A stretch of DNA of 64,000 nt from Cotesia glomerata (lineage: Eukaryota > Arthropoda > Insecta > Hymenoptera > Braconidae): assembly GCF_020080835.1 (NCBI RefSeq), contig NC_058166.1:11309672-11373671 (forward strand), read 5' to 3'. Below the pieces are notes generated by a model. That model was given only the letters and a program-made list of their open reading frames with translations, was not told the DNA's origin and did not search any database. This document shows, in pieces, positions 1-9,937 of this stretch; the first letter of the stretch is position 1; each line of letters opens with the position of its first letter. The position numbers were made by a program, and so were the translations under genes.

Positions 1-1248
1 TCTCACAAAAATTTACTTTAACATCATGTTTTTATATTGTTGTATCAAGTAGATTTTTTATTACTCCCTAGCTGTTGAGTCTCAATGAAAAAAAAAAAAA
101 AAAAAAAAAAAAAGTAATGATCAATTTTTTAAAACTATGAATGAAAATATGAGAGACCGCTTCAGGTATGATATGAGTTTATTAACTCCTATCAAGCCAT
201 ATTAAAAGTTTTATATGGATATATAATGCTATATCAGAAAATTTTTAATGAAAATGTATGGAATTTTTTAAATTAAAAAACTTAAAATTTTATAAAAATG
301 CTCTTCTTGATTAAAAAAAAAAAAAGTTCCTTTAGAATTTTACCAAATTTCCTAAGAAATTTTATTTAAAAAAAATACACTTTACATACTATATCACAAA
401 TGCGATATTGTATTACATGCACATTTGCGCTTAATGTTTACATTATACAAGAGATGCTCACCACAATGGTGAACTCTGGATCAGGTAAGAGTATTTGCAA
501 GATCTCACGGTCTCCGTGTATTTATATTTGATAGAAGTATAACTTTTCCTGGTTCTCCTTCGCTATTACTATGTAGGTTATACTTAGTAGATCCCCTTAT
601 TCTCATCACTACGCACCGCTTCGCTCTCAATTCGATACAATAACGCCATTCATAAGTAGTTATAGATTATAAGTGAAGTAATTAACAATGTAATAAGTAA
701 TGAGCTAATGAGTAATTGTAAGCGTTTTTGGAATTATTCGGGAGAAATTAACAGTATCATGTGCAAATTCATTATATAAATAATTAACTGAGTTTTCTCT
801 TCGGTAATAGAAATTCTTTGGCAAGAATGCTGCGTACTATATTATTATACGCTAGTGATAGGAGGTAGGAGGTACGGAAAAAATTGATAGTGTTAAAATC
901 CTCGTCAAAGTACCGTTGTTAGAAATGACCACGAAAACATATAGTAACCAGTCATCCTTCTTATGATAATAATAATAATAATCGTAGCTAATAAGAATGT
1001 CATTAATTTAACATTTATGATAAATTCTTGGTTATTTTTATTACAATAATTACTGTTGTTAGGCTCAATTGATTATCGTAAAATAAGTATCACTATTTAC
1101 GACGGTGAAAGAGTAGTCTGGTGATTTTGTTATTGGAAAAATATTTAAATTCTTTGCGAAAGAATCATAACGCAAGTATCTCAGAAACTTATAAACGAAT
1201 TTTGATAGGAAAGTATCTAATCAATGAGCAGATTCTTAGAAAAAAAAA
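1..1248. other. AT-rich intergenic stretch, no gene seen
   Basis: Contains a poly(A) run (about 87-112) and short AAT repeats near 967. No reading frame with recognisable domain content and no clear element ends were seen. Confidence 0.5.
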
Positions 1249-1945
1249 TTAGAAAATCGGTTCACCCTAAAGGCCATCCCTGCAACATCTCGCTAATTCC
1301 ATTCCTGGGCGCTTAAAATTGTACTTATGACATTTTTGAGATTTTTGAGCTCAAAATATAATTTATGTGATATTTTGAGCTCGCTGAGTTCAAAGAAATA
1401 ATATTTCTATACATTTGAGTTCTCCCAGCTCAAAAGTCTGATAGAAGTTTCATAGAACACTATTTTTGGAATTTTCAAACCGCAATAACTTTTGGATGGA
1501 TCAACGAATTTTCACGCGGTTGACGGCATTCGACGCAGTTTTTTCATCCTCATAAGTTATTTTCAGGTTTTAATTGATCGAACTACAAATTTCGGAGTAA
1601 TCCCGAAAAAACACTTTTTTGGTTTTCTTTCGTTCACGATATCTCTCGAAAAAATCAACCGATTTTGACCGGCTTGGTGGCGATCGACGTGGTTTTTTAA
1701 GCTTAAGGGCGGATTAGTATTTGAAGTTGATCGATAAAGCCGTTTAAAAGTTATTCCAAAAAAACCACTTTCAAAAAAAATTTTTTTCTCATTTTTTTTT
1801 TGAGATTTTTCAAAATTTCTCAAAATCTATCGGCCCGAATCGGTTCAAATTCACAGGAAATCTAAGTTTGAGGGAACTCTTTAGAACGCCGTTTGGTAGG
1901 TTCCGATCGTTTTAGCCGCTTAAAAGTTATAAGCGATTCACATAC

Positions 1946-2014
<69 letters not shown>

Positions 2015-2230
2015 CACACATATACACGCACACACACATATACACGCACACGCACACACACACACACACACATACAGACATAGTGACAACATCGCGGGGG
2101 TAGTTAGGGAAGCTTCCTATGACCTTAAAACGTCGAGATCTGATGAAAACTCGATTTTTGCAAAACGGGGTGAAAACAATAATTTCCCGATTTTTGAAAA
2201 TCTTCGATTTTCTTAGCGGGAAGTTAAAAA
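1249..2230 (+). repeat. Copy A of abundant AC-carrying repeat family
   Basis: About 1 kb unit. It opens with a stretch reading as GGCCATCCCTGCAAC and ends with TTAGCGGGAAGTTAAAAA. Inside are pairs of GAGCTC-rich palindromic words, several sub-repeats resembling one another, an (AC)n tract near 1948-2072 and a conserved tail from about 2075. The same order of blocks recurs in either orientation at 11.5, 14.2, 15.1, 29.4, 41.2, 46.2-47.3, 48.8 and 51.8-58.6 kb. No convincing protein is encoded; translated frames here are AC-tract artefacts. Possibly a non-autonomous DNA transposon, because the end reads as the inverse of the TTAACTTCCCGC start seen in reversed copies. Confidence 0.75.
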
Positions 2231-2235
2231 TCTAT

Positions 2236-3370
2236 CTTATAAAATTAATTCATTTATTTAGTGATCATAAAAATACAGATAACGATAATACATACAATAT
2301 GCATTAGAGCGTTTCAAAAATCTGACAAAATTTGTTTTCAAATTTTCAACTTAGATATCATCGAAAAAAATATTTTTAAACTTTGGCATTGACAATCTGG
2401 TCTTACAAATAACTTACCGGCTAAAATGTTACATGTATTCGTAAGAAATTCAATATTTTCTAAAAAAGGTTTCCTATGAGTTTTCTATAAATTGACTTTT
2501 TCAATAACTATTCAAGACTAAAGTTGGATACATCTTAAACTGTCAGTTACTCTTTCATTTTTGGCGAAATTATTGCTCAGATAAAAATTTTTCATCTGTT
2601 TTGAAGAACATCAAATTCGGCCTCAATGCAATAAATTATGAGACTATTTACCAAGTTGTCTCAAATAATGATTCAAGATTTAATGAAAGTTTTATAACAT
2701 TGCTGTTTTTAATCTTCAAGTACTCAAACTGGATTTACCAATAGCGTTTCTCTGTGATAATTAAATATTTTATTTACATATAACTGTCTCAATCAAATGT
2801 TGAAATAAAAACTCCTCTGGACTGTTTATTTCAGAAAAATTTCATTGCATTTTTTACCTCATTAGTTTTATACGTGAAAAACTCATATATAATATACAAT
2901 CCACGTTTAGAGTATAAAAAAAATATCTAAAATTTAACTAAATTTTTTTTTGAGTTTTATAATTTCCCATTTTTTACACAAAATTCATAGCTGAATAAAA
3001 TTTTTTGGACGGATTTCAAAGAAAATTCATATGCAAAAGAAATTCATAGATAATTACAAAAAAATGAATATGATTTTTCAATGTATTCTTTATAAAGCCA
3101 TACTTGATACTAAATATTAACATCAGAAACACCTGTGTATAATGGGACTAAATTTTTTGCACGACTCCATCTACTAATCAATCATTCTCTTCATATAAAA
3201 AAAAATTTTTTTTCCTTAGAACCTCAATAACACCTCCCTAATTACCATACAAACCCAACGCTCCATCACATAAATTACAATAATTGAAACACAAACAATG
3301 AAAAGCAAGACGGTAATCAATTCCTCCTACACTAGTTGATCAGTAGCCTCTTCCCTGAACCCCTTGGCCC
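2236..3370. other. AT-rich intergenic stretch, no gene seen
   Basis: Low-complexity AT-rich DNA between repeat copy A and the GC-richer upstream region of the first Osiris gene. I see no coding exon or terminal repeats. Confidence 0.5.
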
Positions 3371-3384
3371 CTTTACCAGCACAG

Positions 3385-3570
3385 CATCGTCTTCAGATGA
3401 GTACACGAGTGGTCTAGATTCCGATTCTCTGTAGCCCAAAGATCATTGCGTGGGTCACGGTGTCAGAACCTCTGGCAGTGAATGTGATTGGCGCCCCCCT
3501 CCCCCGGCCCCTCAGGTTCGAATCTCACATTTCAATTGGAGGTAAAACACAGAGTACCTTCACTTAGCGT
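3385..3570 (+). repeat. tRNA-derived SINE-like sequence
   Basis: An A-box-like CGAGTGGTCTAG (near 3406) and a good B-box GGTTCGAATCTCAC (near 3514) lie about 110 bp apart. This resembles the internal Pol III promoter of a tRNA-Leu/Ser-like head but is too far apart for a functional tRNA, and no acceptor stem can be closed. The GC-rich tail with short CAT and CTT runs continues to about 3700. A SINE or a tRNA pseudogene is the best reading. Confidence 0.35.
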
Positions 3571-4117
3571 ATCTACCTGTCGTGAAGGTCTCTCGTTTTT
3601 TGTCCATTGTCATCATCATCATCATCTTCCTCTTCCTCTTTCCTCTTTCCCCTTAGCCCCCCTCCTTATCGCCCTGGAAGTTCATCTCCCATTAAACTCT
3701 CTCCAGCCGATATGATGTGAGATACACTAGTAGGTCTTTATGTCACAAAGGTCACTGAATACCTATGCTAGTCTACAGCACAAGAGACTTCCACCACTAG
3801 CCTTCCATTGCTGTAACTGCACGGTAAACGCTCATGTGATTAAACAGATAAAAAATCCCATCCCAGCTGTTGATTCGCCGACAGGATTTGCCTCCTCGTT
3901 TCGTTCTCCATACCCGTCTTCGTTTCATCGTCTTCCATACCGCACACTAGCAAAACCTTTATGTTTTATCCTCGTGGTACATCCATCCCACAGCATACAC
4001 ACATCCATACAATGATACATTCACACAATAATACATTCATAGCACTTATTGTGGGAATAATCTTCTCCCATAGCATCCCGCTCATCCCGCAATTCTTCAA
4101 GCCCTGATCCACCAGAG

Positions 4118-4155
4118 TATAAAGTTACCCGCGAATCCTCAACCCGTCGCCAGTT
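4118..4155 (+). promoter_or_regulatory. Core promoter of Osiris gene 1: TATA box and initiator
   Basis: TATAAAG at 4118-4124 is followed 34 bp downstream by CCAGTTA, close to the arthropod initiator, with the likely +1 A at 4152. The predicted 5' UTR is about 107 nt to the ATG at 4259. TATA boxes are common in developmentally regulated cuticle and Osiris genes. Confidence 0.55.
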
Positions 4156-4258
4156 AACTCTCCAACTGTTCAGGCACTAAGTTGCCACTTAGTCTGTGAG
4201 TTTCGTGAAAATCTTATCGAAATCGCTACTTCATTGCTTCACCTTTTTAATAATCGCA

Positions 4259-5023
4259 ATGAAGCTATTAGTTGAGTGTGTGGTGTTTTTGCCATTGTTA
4301 GCCCTGGCATCTGCGAATCCAGATGAGGCCTTCGAACGCGGGTACCGGTCGTTGTATCGCATTTACGAGGAATGCCAGCAGCGAAATGGTGGGTTGTCCC
4401 CGTGCATAAAGAAAAAAGCAATTGCTTTTTTCGAGCGATTGGGCAGGATTGACCACCTCCCAATCACTGAAAACCTCGAACTGATCAGAGTCGCTCAGGA
4501 CAATGCTTCGCTGACCAGACACCCCAGTGAATCCGATTTGGGGCGATCTGGTGCTTCAAGAGATGAAGTGCTTAACGAAATCCTGCTGGATCGAGTGGCG
4601 AATCTGATGAACGGATTCAACGTACAGATTAGTTTGCCGAAAACTAACACCGTAGAACTAAAGAGAAGCATGGAGGAAGGTAGAGGAAAAATGAAGAAGA
4701 TGATGGGCATGATGATGACGGGCATGGCGATGAAGATGGCTGCAATGATCCCCATTGCAATGGGTGTCCTCTTCATGCTTGCGGGAAAAGCTCTTATTAT
4801 CAGCAAGATAGCTCTTGTCCTGTCGATGATTATTGGGCTGAAAAAGCTTCTCAGTCAAAAGCAAGGCGGTGACTCTCACGGAGGATGGCAGAGTGGTGGT
4901 GGTGGTGGCGGCGGCGGATGGGACCGAAGCATCAAAGACATCCCCCATAACTTGGACCTTCAGAATGTCGAAGCTGATTCCAGTTACGGCCAAAATTTGG
5001 CCTATTCGGCGCATAGGCCTTAG
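4259..5023 (+). CDS. Osiris-family protein (DUF1676), intronless
   Basis: 254-residue secreted or membrane-associated Osiris protein. Osiris proteins are insect-specific, occur as a clustered family, and several act in endosomal trafficking of cuticle-secreting cells. Seen here: a signal peptide (residues 1-19, cleavage near ASA), the two-cysteine region (Cys39 and Cys49), a DUF1676 body, a Met/Lys-rich segment (about 140-160), one long hydrophobic segment (about 160-195) ending IIGLKKLL, a glycine-rich linker, and the C-terminal YGQNLAYSAHRP, typical of the family. The frame is open from 4196 through a GTG, but the ATG at 4259 starts the signal peptide and follows a TATA box and initiator, so it is preferred. 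It is tail to tail with the next Osiris gene. I cannot tell which numbered Osiris orthologue it is. Confidence 0.9.
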   Translation: MKLLVECVVFLPLLALASANPDEAFERGYRSLYRIYEECQQRNGGLSPCIKKKAIAFFERLGRIDHLPITENLELIRVAQDNASLTRHPSESDLGRSGASRDEVLNEILLDRVANLMNGFNVQISLPKTNTVELKRSMEEGRGKMKKMMGMMMTGMAMKMAAMIPIAMGVLFMLAGKALIISKIALVLSMIIGLKKLLSQKQGGDSHGGWQSGGGGGGGGWDRSIKDIPHNLDLQNVEADSSYGQNLAYSAHRP

Positions 5024-5518
5024 CAGTAATTGAGTAATGAATTTATGATTTATGTTTGTGATTTTTTTCAAGTGATTCGGATTTCGGAAATAGACTAACA
5101 TATTATAGAAAGGAAGCGGTCGGTCTCTTCGTGCTTGAGCGATAGGTCGCGTATATGGTGCCGGTCATTCAAACGGAAAATCTACATTATGATAATTATG
5201 ATGGATATGTAAAATGTGGCATTATAGTTAATGCTGCCGACACGCTACATAAATCGCGATGAAATTTGTTTTTTAATTTTTTTATTTTTCGATAGCGGAA
5301 TATCGTACGTAGCACGTATGAATGATTGTTACGTGTCAAGCGCGACCGATGGCATACTTGTGCGCACCTGTTACTCATCAGTACAGTTGACTTATTTAAT
5401 ATATTTTATATTTTATTATGTTACATTACTTTATATTATTGATATTTAGGTTCATTAATTTATATATTTATTTATTAAGATAATTAACAGCCATTATTTA
5501 TTTACTGTAAGATCCTTC

Positions 5519-5524
5519 AATAAA
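5519..5524 (+). terminator. Candidate poly(A) signal of Osiris gene 1
   Basis: AATAAA about 500 nt after the stop codon at 5021-5023, in AT-rich 3' UTR-like sequence just before the convergent gene. Closer weak signals are possible. Confidence 0.35.
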
Positions 5525-5600
5525 TTGTACAATAGCGAATTATTTTTTCTTTATTGTTCCCTTGTTACATTTTTGTTTTTTTTTTTTTTTTTTTTTTTTT

Positions 5601-5606
5601 TTTATT
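5601..5606 (-). terminator. Candidate poly(A) signal of Osiris gene 2
   Basis: AATAAA on the minus strand, 45 nt beyond the stop codon of the two-exon Osiris-like gene, immediately before a long T run. Confidence 0.45.
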
Positions 5607-5650
5607 GATGTAGTTACTTATGTGACTTATATTGATGGTTTATTATTTGG

Positions 5651-6616
5651 TTATTGGCCTTTTAGTCCAAGTATGGCGGCGAACAGTGCGAAGAAGAAAC
5701 CAGCTAGTCCAGTGGTACCAAGTAGTAAGAATAGGCCCATTATGATTGAAGGAATGAGAGCAGCAAATTTTAGCTTGTATGCCAGAAGAAGTGCCATTAC
5801 TGCGCGATTCATTTTATGTTTACCTTTCTTTTTTGGACGGTCTGAAAAAAAATTTTACTGTTATAATTTTTTTTTTTGTAGTTATAGCAAAAAAAAATTT
5901 GAGAATTAATAATGACTTAATCATCGTGAAATATTTTCAGATAAAATTTTATTAATTTAATTTTGTTAAAATTTTTTTAGTTATTACTGAAAAAATTTTG
6001 GTATTAAAAGGGGAAGTATTAATGAACACATTAATAAAAGCAATAACATTAACCTTAGAAAAATTAATAAACTTATGGATCAAAAATTTGTGCTTCTGTT
6101 ACAGTATATACAAATAACTGACCAAAGGTTATATTTATTAAAAAAAAATAAAAATAATAATAATAAAAATTATTTTGAAGAAAACCAATCATCTTCATTC
6201 AAAAATTTCTGATCTTGAAATTTCGCACCATCGCTAACTCACCAAATTTTAAACAATACTCATGCTCTAATTACTGAAAAAATTTTCAATTTTTCTTGGC
6301 GGGAAGTTAAAAAAAAAATAAATAAATTACCTCTTGCTTCAGCATCAGCTAATTCTAGATCAGTAATTGGTAATTTGTTAGTAGCTGTTAATTCACCAAG
6401 CTTAACAGTACTAAAAATAGCCTTTGGTGTACTAGTCGTAGAAAATTTGAATACAGGTCTCACAGTGTGATTTCTTGTAAAATTAGCCTTTGTCCTTAAA
6501 GCAACCTTATTTGCATTATTCCTGGCAATTTTCTTGCGGTTATCAATTTTTAGTCCGTCTATTAGATAACTAAGTACTAGTACTATAAAGACTAGATACA
6601 CTATCAATCGCTGCAT
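5651..6616 (-). CDS. Short Osiris-like gene, two exons
   Basis: Exon 1 is 6616-6331 and exon 2 is 5841-5651; the intron 6330-5842 has a GT donor (GTAATT) and a T-rich CAG acceptor. Joined, they encode 158 residues in one frame. Exon 1 gives a signal peptide or anchor (hydrophobic residues 4-20) and a basic, Thr/Asn-rich stretch. Exon 2 gives a lysine-rich patch (RPKKKGKHK), then the Osiris-type hydrophobic segment with LLAYKLKFAALIP, followed by a second hydrophobic stretch ending ILGLKGQ. The two-cysteine region and most of DUF1676 are missing, so it is a short Osiris-like paralogue rather than a canonical member. The intron carries the tail of the abundant repeat family (6272-6312). The gene is convergent with Osiris gene 1. 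The exon 2 frame is short, so the model needs transcript support. Confidence 0.75.
6272..6312 (+). repeat. Tail fragment of abundant repeat family inside an Osiris intron
   Basis: The fragment reads AAAATTTTCAATTTTTCTTG then GCGGGAAGTTAAAA, matching the 3' end of the AC-carrying repeats. It lies in the intron of Osiris gene 2, 19 bp past the exon 1 donor. Confidence 0.6.
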
Positions 6617-6659
6617 ATTTACAACTTATTAATCCAAAAAACAATTAACTCCCGAACAG

Positions 6660-7540
6660 ATCCGAATTGAGAAAAAAAATTGATCAATTTTACATGATTT
6701 TATCTTTCATCGTGTTTTGAACATAAACTCAACGATCTTACTGCCGAGCAACGACATTCGTACTGACTGTATTTGTCGATAAATATGCTGATGAATATTG
6801 CCGGTTTTTAAATGGAGCAACGATATCGTGACTAACAAATCGTTGGAACTTGAACGACCGGGACAACGTACAACAGTGAACTAACCGATCCGATCTTAAT
6901 TCCCAGTTAGGATATAGAGGAACCACAAGACAACAAGACTGGCAACAAGATGTAACGGTTGAGTTGCGAAGAAAATTGGCAGCCCGTGGAAAAATTAGCT
7001 CGACATAATATGCGTGTCGTAAGTAAGTATACTATTATAGGTATTCCGCGAATTATTATGCTCAATTCACCAATAAATAGAATAAAAATTCACCCAAGTT
7101 ATCATTATTTTTACGCATGTAGTTGCGATACCAAGAAATAAAATACACAAATACAAATTTCTGTTACAATGTCATAAAAAGTTGCGAAATTGTTTTAGCT
7201 GAGGTAGGGATAATCGTCTCTGTACTTATAAACCGATAAATGGATTATTATTATACCTAAGGTGCTTGAGTTTGTATTTTAGATGTCATGCTAGATGATT
7301 ATGCAGGACAATTGATTTTTTGAGGAATCACTGCTGAAAGAATAATATAAAAAGTGATTAAGGTAATTCGATGGTTTTTGTTTAATTTGATGAAGTTTTA
7401 TTTTATCAGAGAACACTTGTGATTAGTTTTTATATTATATTATAGTAAGTAGTGATTGAATTTCCGATAGAGGGCACACGGTCATTTAATTTTTTCGATA
7501 CTAGAAAGTCGAGCTAGAAATTATAATGCCAAATTGATAT
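6660..7540. other. Upstream region of Osiris gene 2, no further gene seen
   Basis: Moderately AT-rich sequence. A GC-richer block (6725-6960) directly upstream of the gene could hold its promoter, but no clear TATA box was placed. Short open frames here show no family features. Confidence 0.4.
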
Positions 7541-7544
7541 AGTA

Positions 7545-7750
7545 TATTATACCCCTTGGGAAGAAAAATAAGAAAAGCCTCTTGTTGGTCGAGGTGAAGC
7601 CGAGGTCAACAAACATGTGATCTGAGGTTTTCTTTTTTACTTCCTAAGGGCTGTGTACTATTTTTTTGTCCGACGAAGGCGGAAAGCGGCAACTTTATTT
7701 AGCGCAGCGGGACGAAAGTTGCCACTTTCCGCCCGGAGGGCAAAAAAAAA
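7545..7750. repeat. Foldback element with GCCGAGG core, copy 1
   Basis: Two nested palindromes. One has arms around GTCGAGGTGAAGCCGAGGTC, flanked by AAGAAAAGCCTC and its inverse. The second has arms GGCGGAAAGCGGCAACTT and AAGTTGCCACTTTCCGCC. The same arrangement recurs inverted at 39325-39630, and a related core occurs at 48.9 kb. Confidence 0.65.
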
Positions 7751-7759
7751 TTTTTGCAG

Positions 7760-8610
7760 CAATATTTTAATATATTCTCGAATTTTGAATAGAATATGAT
7801 TATTATGATGCTTTTATGATTATTTGATTCTTTATTGACTTCTTTCTATTGAAATTCATTTGTAACGACTAGCCGTCTTCCAGCAATCCTAAACTCTATT
7901 TGAGTACAAGCGGAAAGTATCCTCGCACTACCTACACTGTCTTGTTGATACTAGTACTTGTACATAAAATAAAAGTACTAGGAAAGAAATACAGTTAATT
8001 TTGTAAAAATGTATAACCAGTGTTATAAATTAACAAAACTTAACTGCAGTATGTAATCAAACTTTCCTTACAATTATTTCGGCGGACAAGAGTAAGATAG
8101 GTTTGATGAGTTTTATCCAGCGGCTAATAACACTCACAGGTACAATTCAAGAAGGAATGATAATTGCGATTAATTTTTCGCATATAAAATTAGAGAATAA
8201 GTATCTTCAAACAGACGCGTCAGAATTTTAATGGAGCTCTAGTGGCGGAATAGGAACTAAAAAAACTATCGCGAATTAAAATCATAATTAAATTTTGATG
8301 TAAATAGTAATTTTATAATGATAATAATAATTACTAATAACAATTAAATTGATAATAACGGTAACAATTAGAATAGTTTTGGTGCTGAGTTCTTCACATC
8401 GCTGATTTATTATGACTAATAGATGAAAATTTTTTTAATGTTGCTGTTTAGTTTTTCTATTAATTGGACACATGCATAAAATTCAATAGAATTATTTTAC
8501 TTGAATTGAAAAATTAATTATTTTTTGAAATTGCAATTATATCTCTTACTAAAGTAGTATGCATAACTTTCGAAAGAGGGCAATAAATGATCGCAAAATT
8601 TTCGTAGTAC
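7760..8610. other. AT-rich intergenic stretch, no gene seen
   Basis: AT-rich DNA with short AAT runs (about 8315-8340). I see no coding signal. Confidence 0.45.
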
Positions 8611-9082
8611 CATACAGCCGGGTAAAAAAATTTATATATAATTATATATACTTATATGTTATTAATAATAATAATTATTATGTAATAGTTATTAATAATA
8701 ATACTTATTATATATTACTTATGTATAATTATATATTACTTACATATAATTATATATAATTGCATATAATTATATATTATTAAATTATATATAATAATAT
8801 ATAATTAGATGCACCATTTTTTAATAATTATATATAATAATATACAATTACATATAATTATATATAATTCCATATAATTATATATAATAATATATAATTA
8901 GATGCAGCATTTCTTAATAATCATATATAATCATATACAATTACATATAATTATACATAATTCCATATAATTATATATAATCATATCTAATTTTATATAA
9001 TTCTATAGAATTGTACGAAAGTTACAAACATTATTATATACAATTATATATGATTATATAAAATTATATATAATGATATGTA

Positions 9083-9265
9083 CACTGATTAAAGGATTTA
9101 TTAACTAATAGAAATTTAATTTGTTTAAAGACAATTTTTTAATTTATTAAATTTTAATAAATAATTTATTAACTGTTAATAAATATTTATTAAATCCGAT
9201 GATGTTAAAAATCATTTATTAACAGTTAATAAAACTTATTAAATATAAACAAATCCTTCTATCAG
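9083..9265. mobile_element. MITE with CACTGAT / ATCAG ends and TA target duplication
   Basis: The left end reads TA then CACTGATTAAAGGATTTATT. The right end reads AAATCCTTCTATCAG then TA. The inner arms are inverted AT-rich blocks. It is related to the element at 42367-42638. TA duplication suggests mobilisation by a Tc1/mariner-type transposase. Confidence 0.6.
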
Positions 9266-9489
9266 TACAACTATATGGAAATCATATATAATTATATATG
9301 AATCATATACAATTGTATATAATTTTTTTTATCTCAGAGTCTGCTACTCCAATGATTAATAATCTATTGATCTATAGTATTATTTGTGGATGAAATAATA
9401 GGAACTGCATTAATTAAGTTAACTTATAAAAATTGATTATGTATACGATTTGCATTACTTGTAGTTATTTCAAACTCTGCTCTACAAGT

Positions 9490-9570
9490 AAAGTCTCGTA
9501 GGTAAACAGGTAACGCATCAGTCTTTCAAGCGACAGGTCCCCGGTTCGATCCCCGCGCACGGCGAATTTT
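9490..9570 (+). pseudogene. tRNA-like relic with B box and T run
   Basis: A-box-like TAGGTAAACAGG and a perfect B box GGTTCGATCCC are followed by an oligo-T Pol III stop. The anticodon stem, T stem (3 of 5 pairs) and acceptor stem do not close properly, so this is a tRNA pseudogene or SINE head, not a working tRNA. Confidence 0.4.
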
Positions 9571-9880
9571 TTTTGTTTTTATAGAAATAATTATATGTAA
9601 TTATATCTAATTCTATATAATTATATAGGGCCATTTTTATATATAATTATGTATAATTTTATATAATCTTTTTTACCCGGGCAATCCCGCCCGAAGTTAT
9701 AAGTTCAAGTTATTAACCCTCCGTCACTCGTGTCTTTTTTAGTTTCTCACTCGCACTATAGTGAGTCTATAGGTTGAGTAGTTGTTAGGCGGCGATCTGC
9801 TCATGACGCGAGTGACGAAGGGTTAAGGAAACTTTTGTATTCATTCATTGTATTTCTGCTTGTACTTCTCTTGTACGTCA

Positions 9881-9883
<3 letters not shown>

Positions 9884-9934
<51 letters not shown>
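9884..9934. repeat. (GT)n microsatellite flanking LINE 3' end
   Basis: About 25 GT units; reads as AC on the LINE sense strand. It abuts the oligo(A) tail of the minus-strand LINE. Confidence 0.95.

Positions 9935-9937
<3 letters not shown>

Larger units (their letters stand above)
8617..9682. mobile_element. TIR element with CCGGGTAAAAAA ends, carrying nested inserts
   Basis: The left end GCCGGGTAAAAAA and right end TTTTTTACCCGGGC form terminal inverted repeats that continue into matching TATATAATTATAT blocks. Most of the interior is cryptic TA-rich repeat (8630-9060). A smaller TA-flanked MITE (9083-9265) and a tRNA-like relic (9490-9562) lie inside. No transposase frame was seen, so this is non-autonomous. 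Confidence 0.55.

Noticed and set aside
1893..2216. Open frames across AC, GT and AT microsatellites (also 29242-29493, 35279-35479, 52398-52820)
   Set aside because: They consist of His-Thr, Cys-Val or Tyr-Ile dipeptide runs from simple repeats, with no other evidence of coding.
3488..4015. Two ORFs upstream of Osiris gene 1
   Set aside because: The first lacks an ATG, both are low-complexity products of pyrimidine-rich DNA, and they end before the TATA box of the real gene.
4239..5101. Minus-strand ORFs overlapping Osiris gene 1
   Set aside because: Shadows of the plus-strand coding sequence without family features.
5562..5909. Plus-strand ORF opposite exon 2 of Osiris gene 2
   Set aside because: The reverse strand gives the Osiris hydrophobic segment with matching splice phase; the plus frame is its shadow and begins in a T run.
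9490..9562. Functional tRNA gene
   Set aside because: Box motifs are present, but acceptor, anticodon and T stems do not pair properly.
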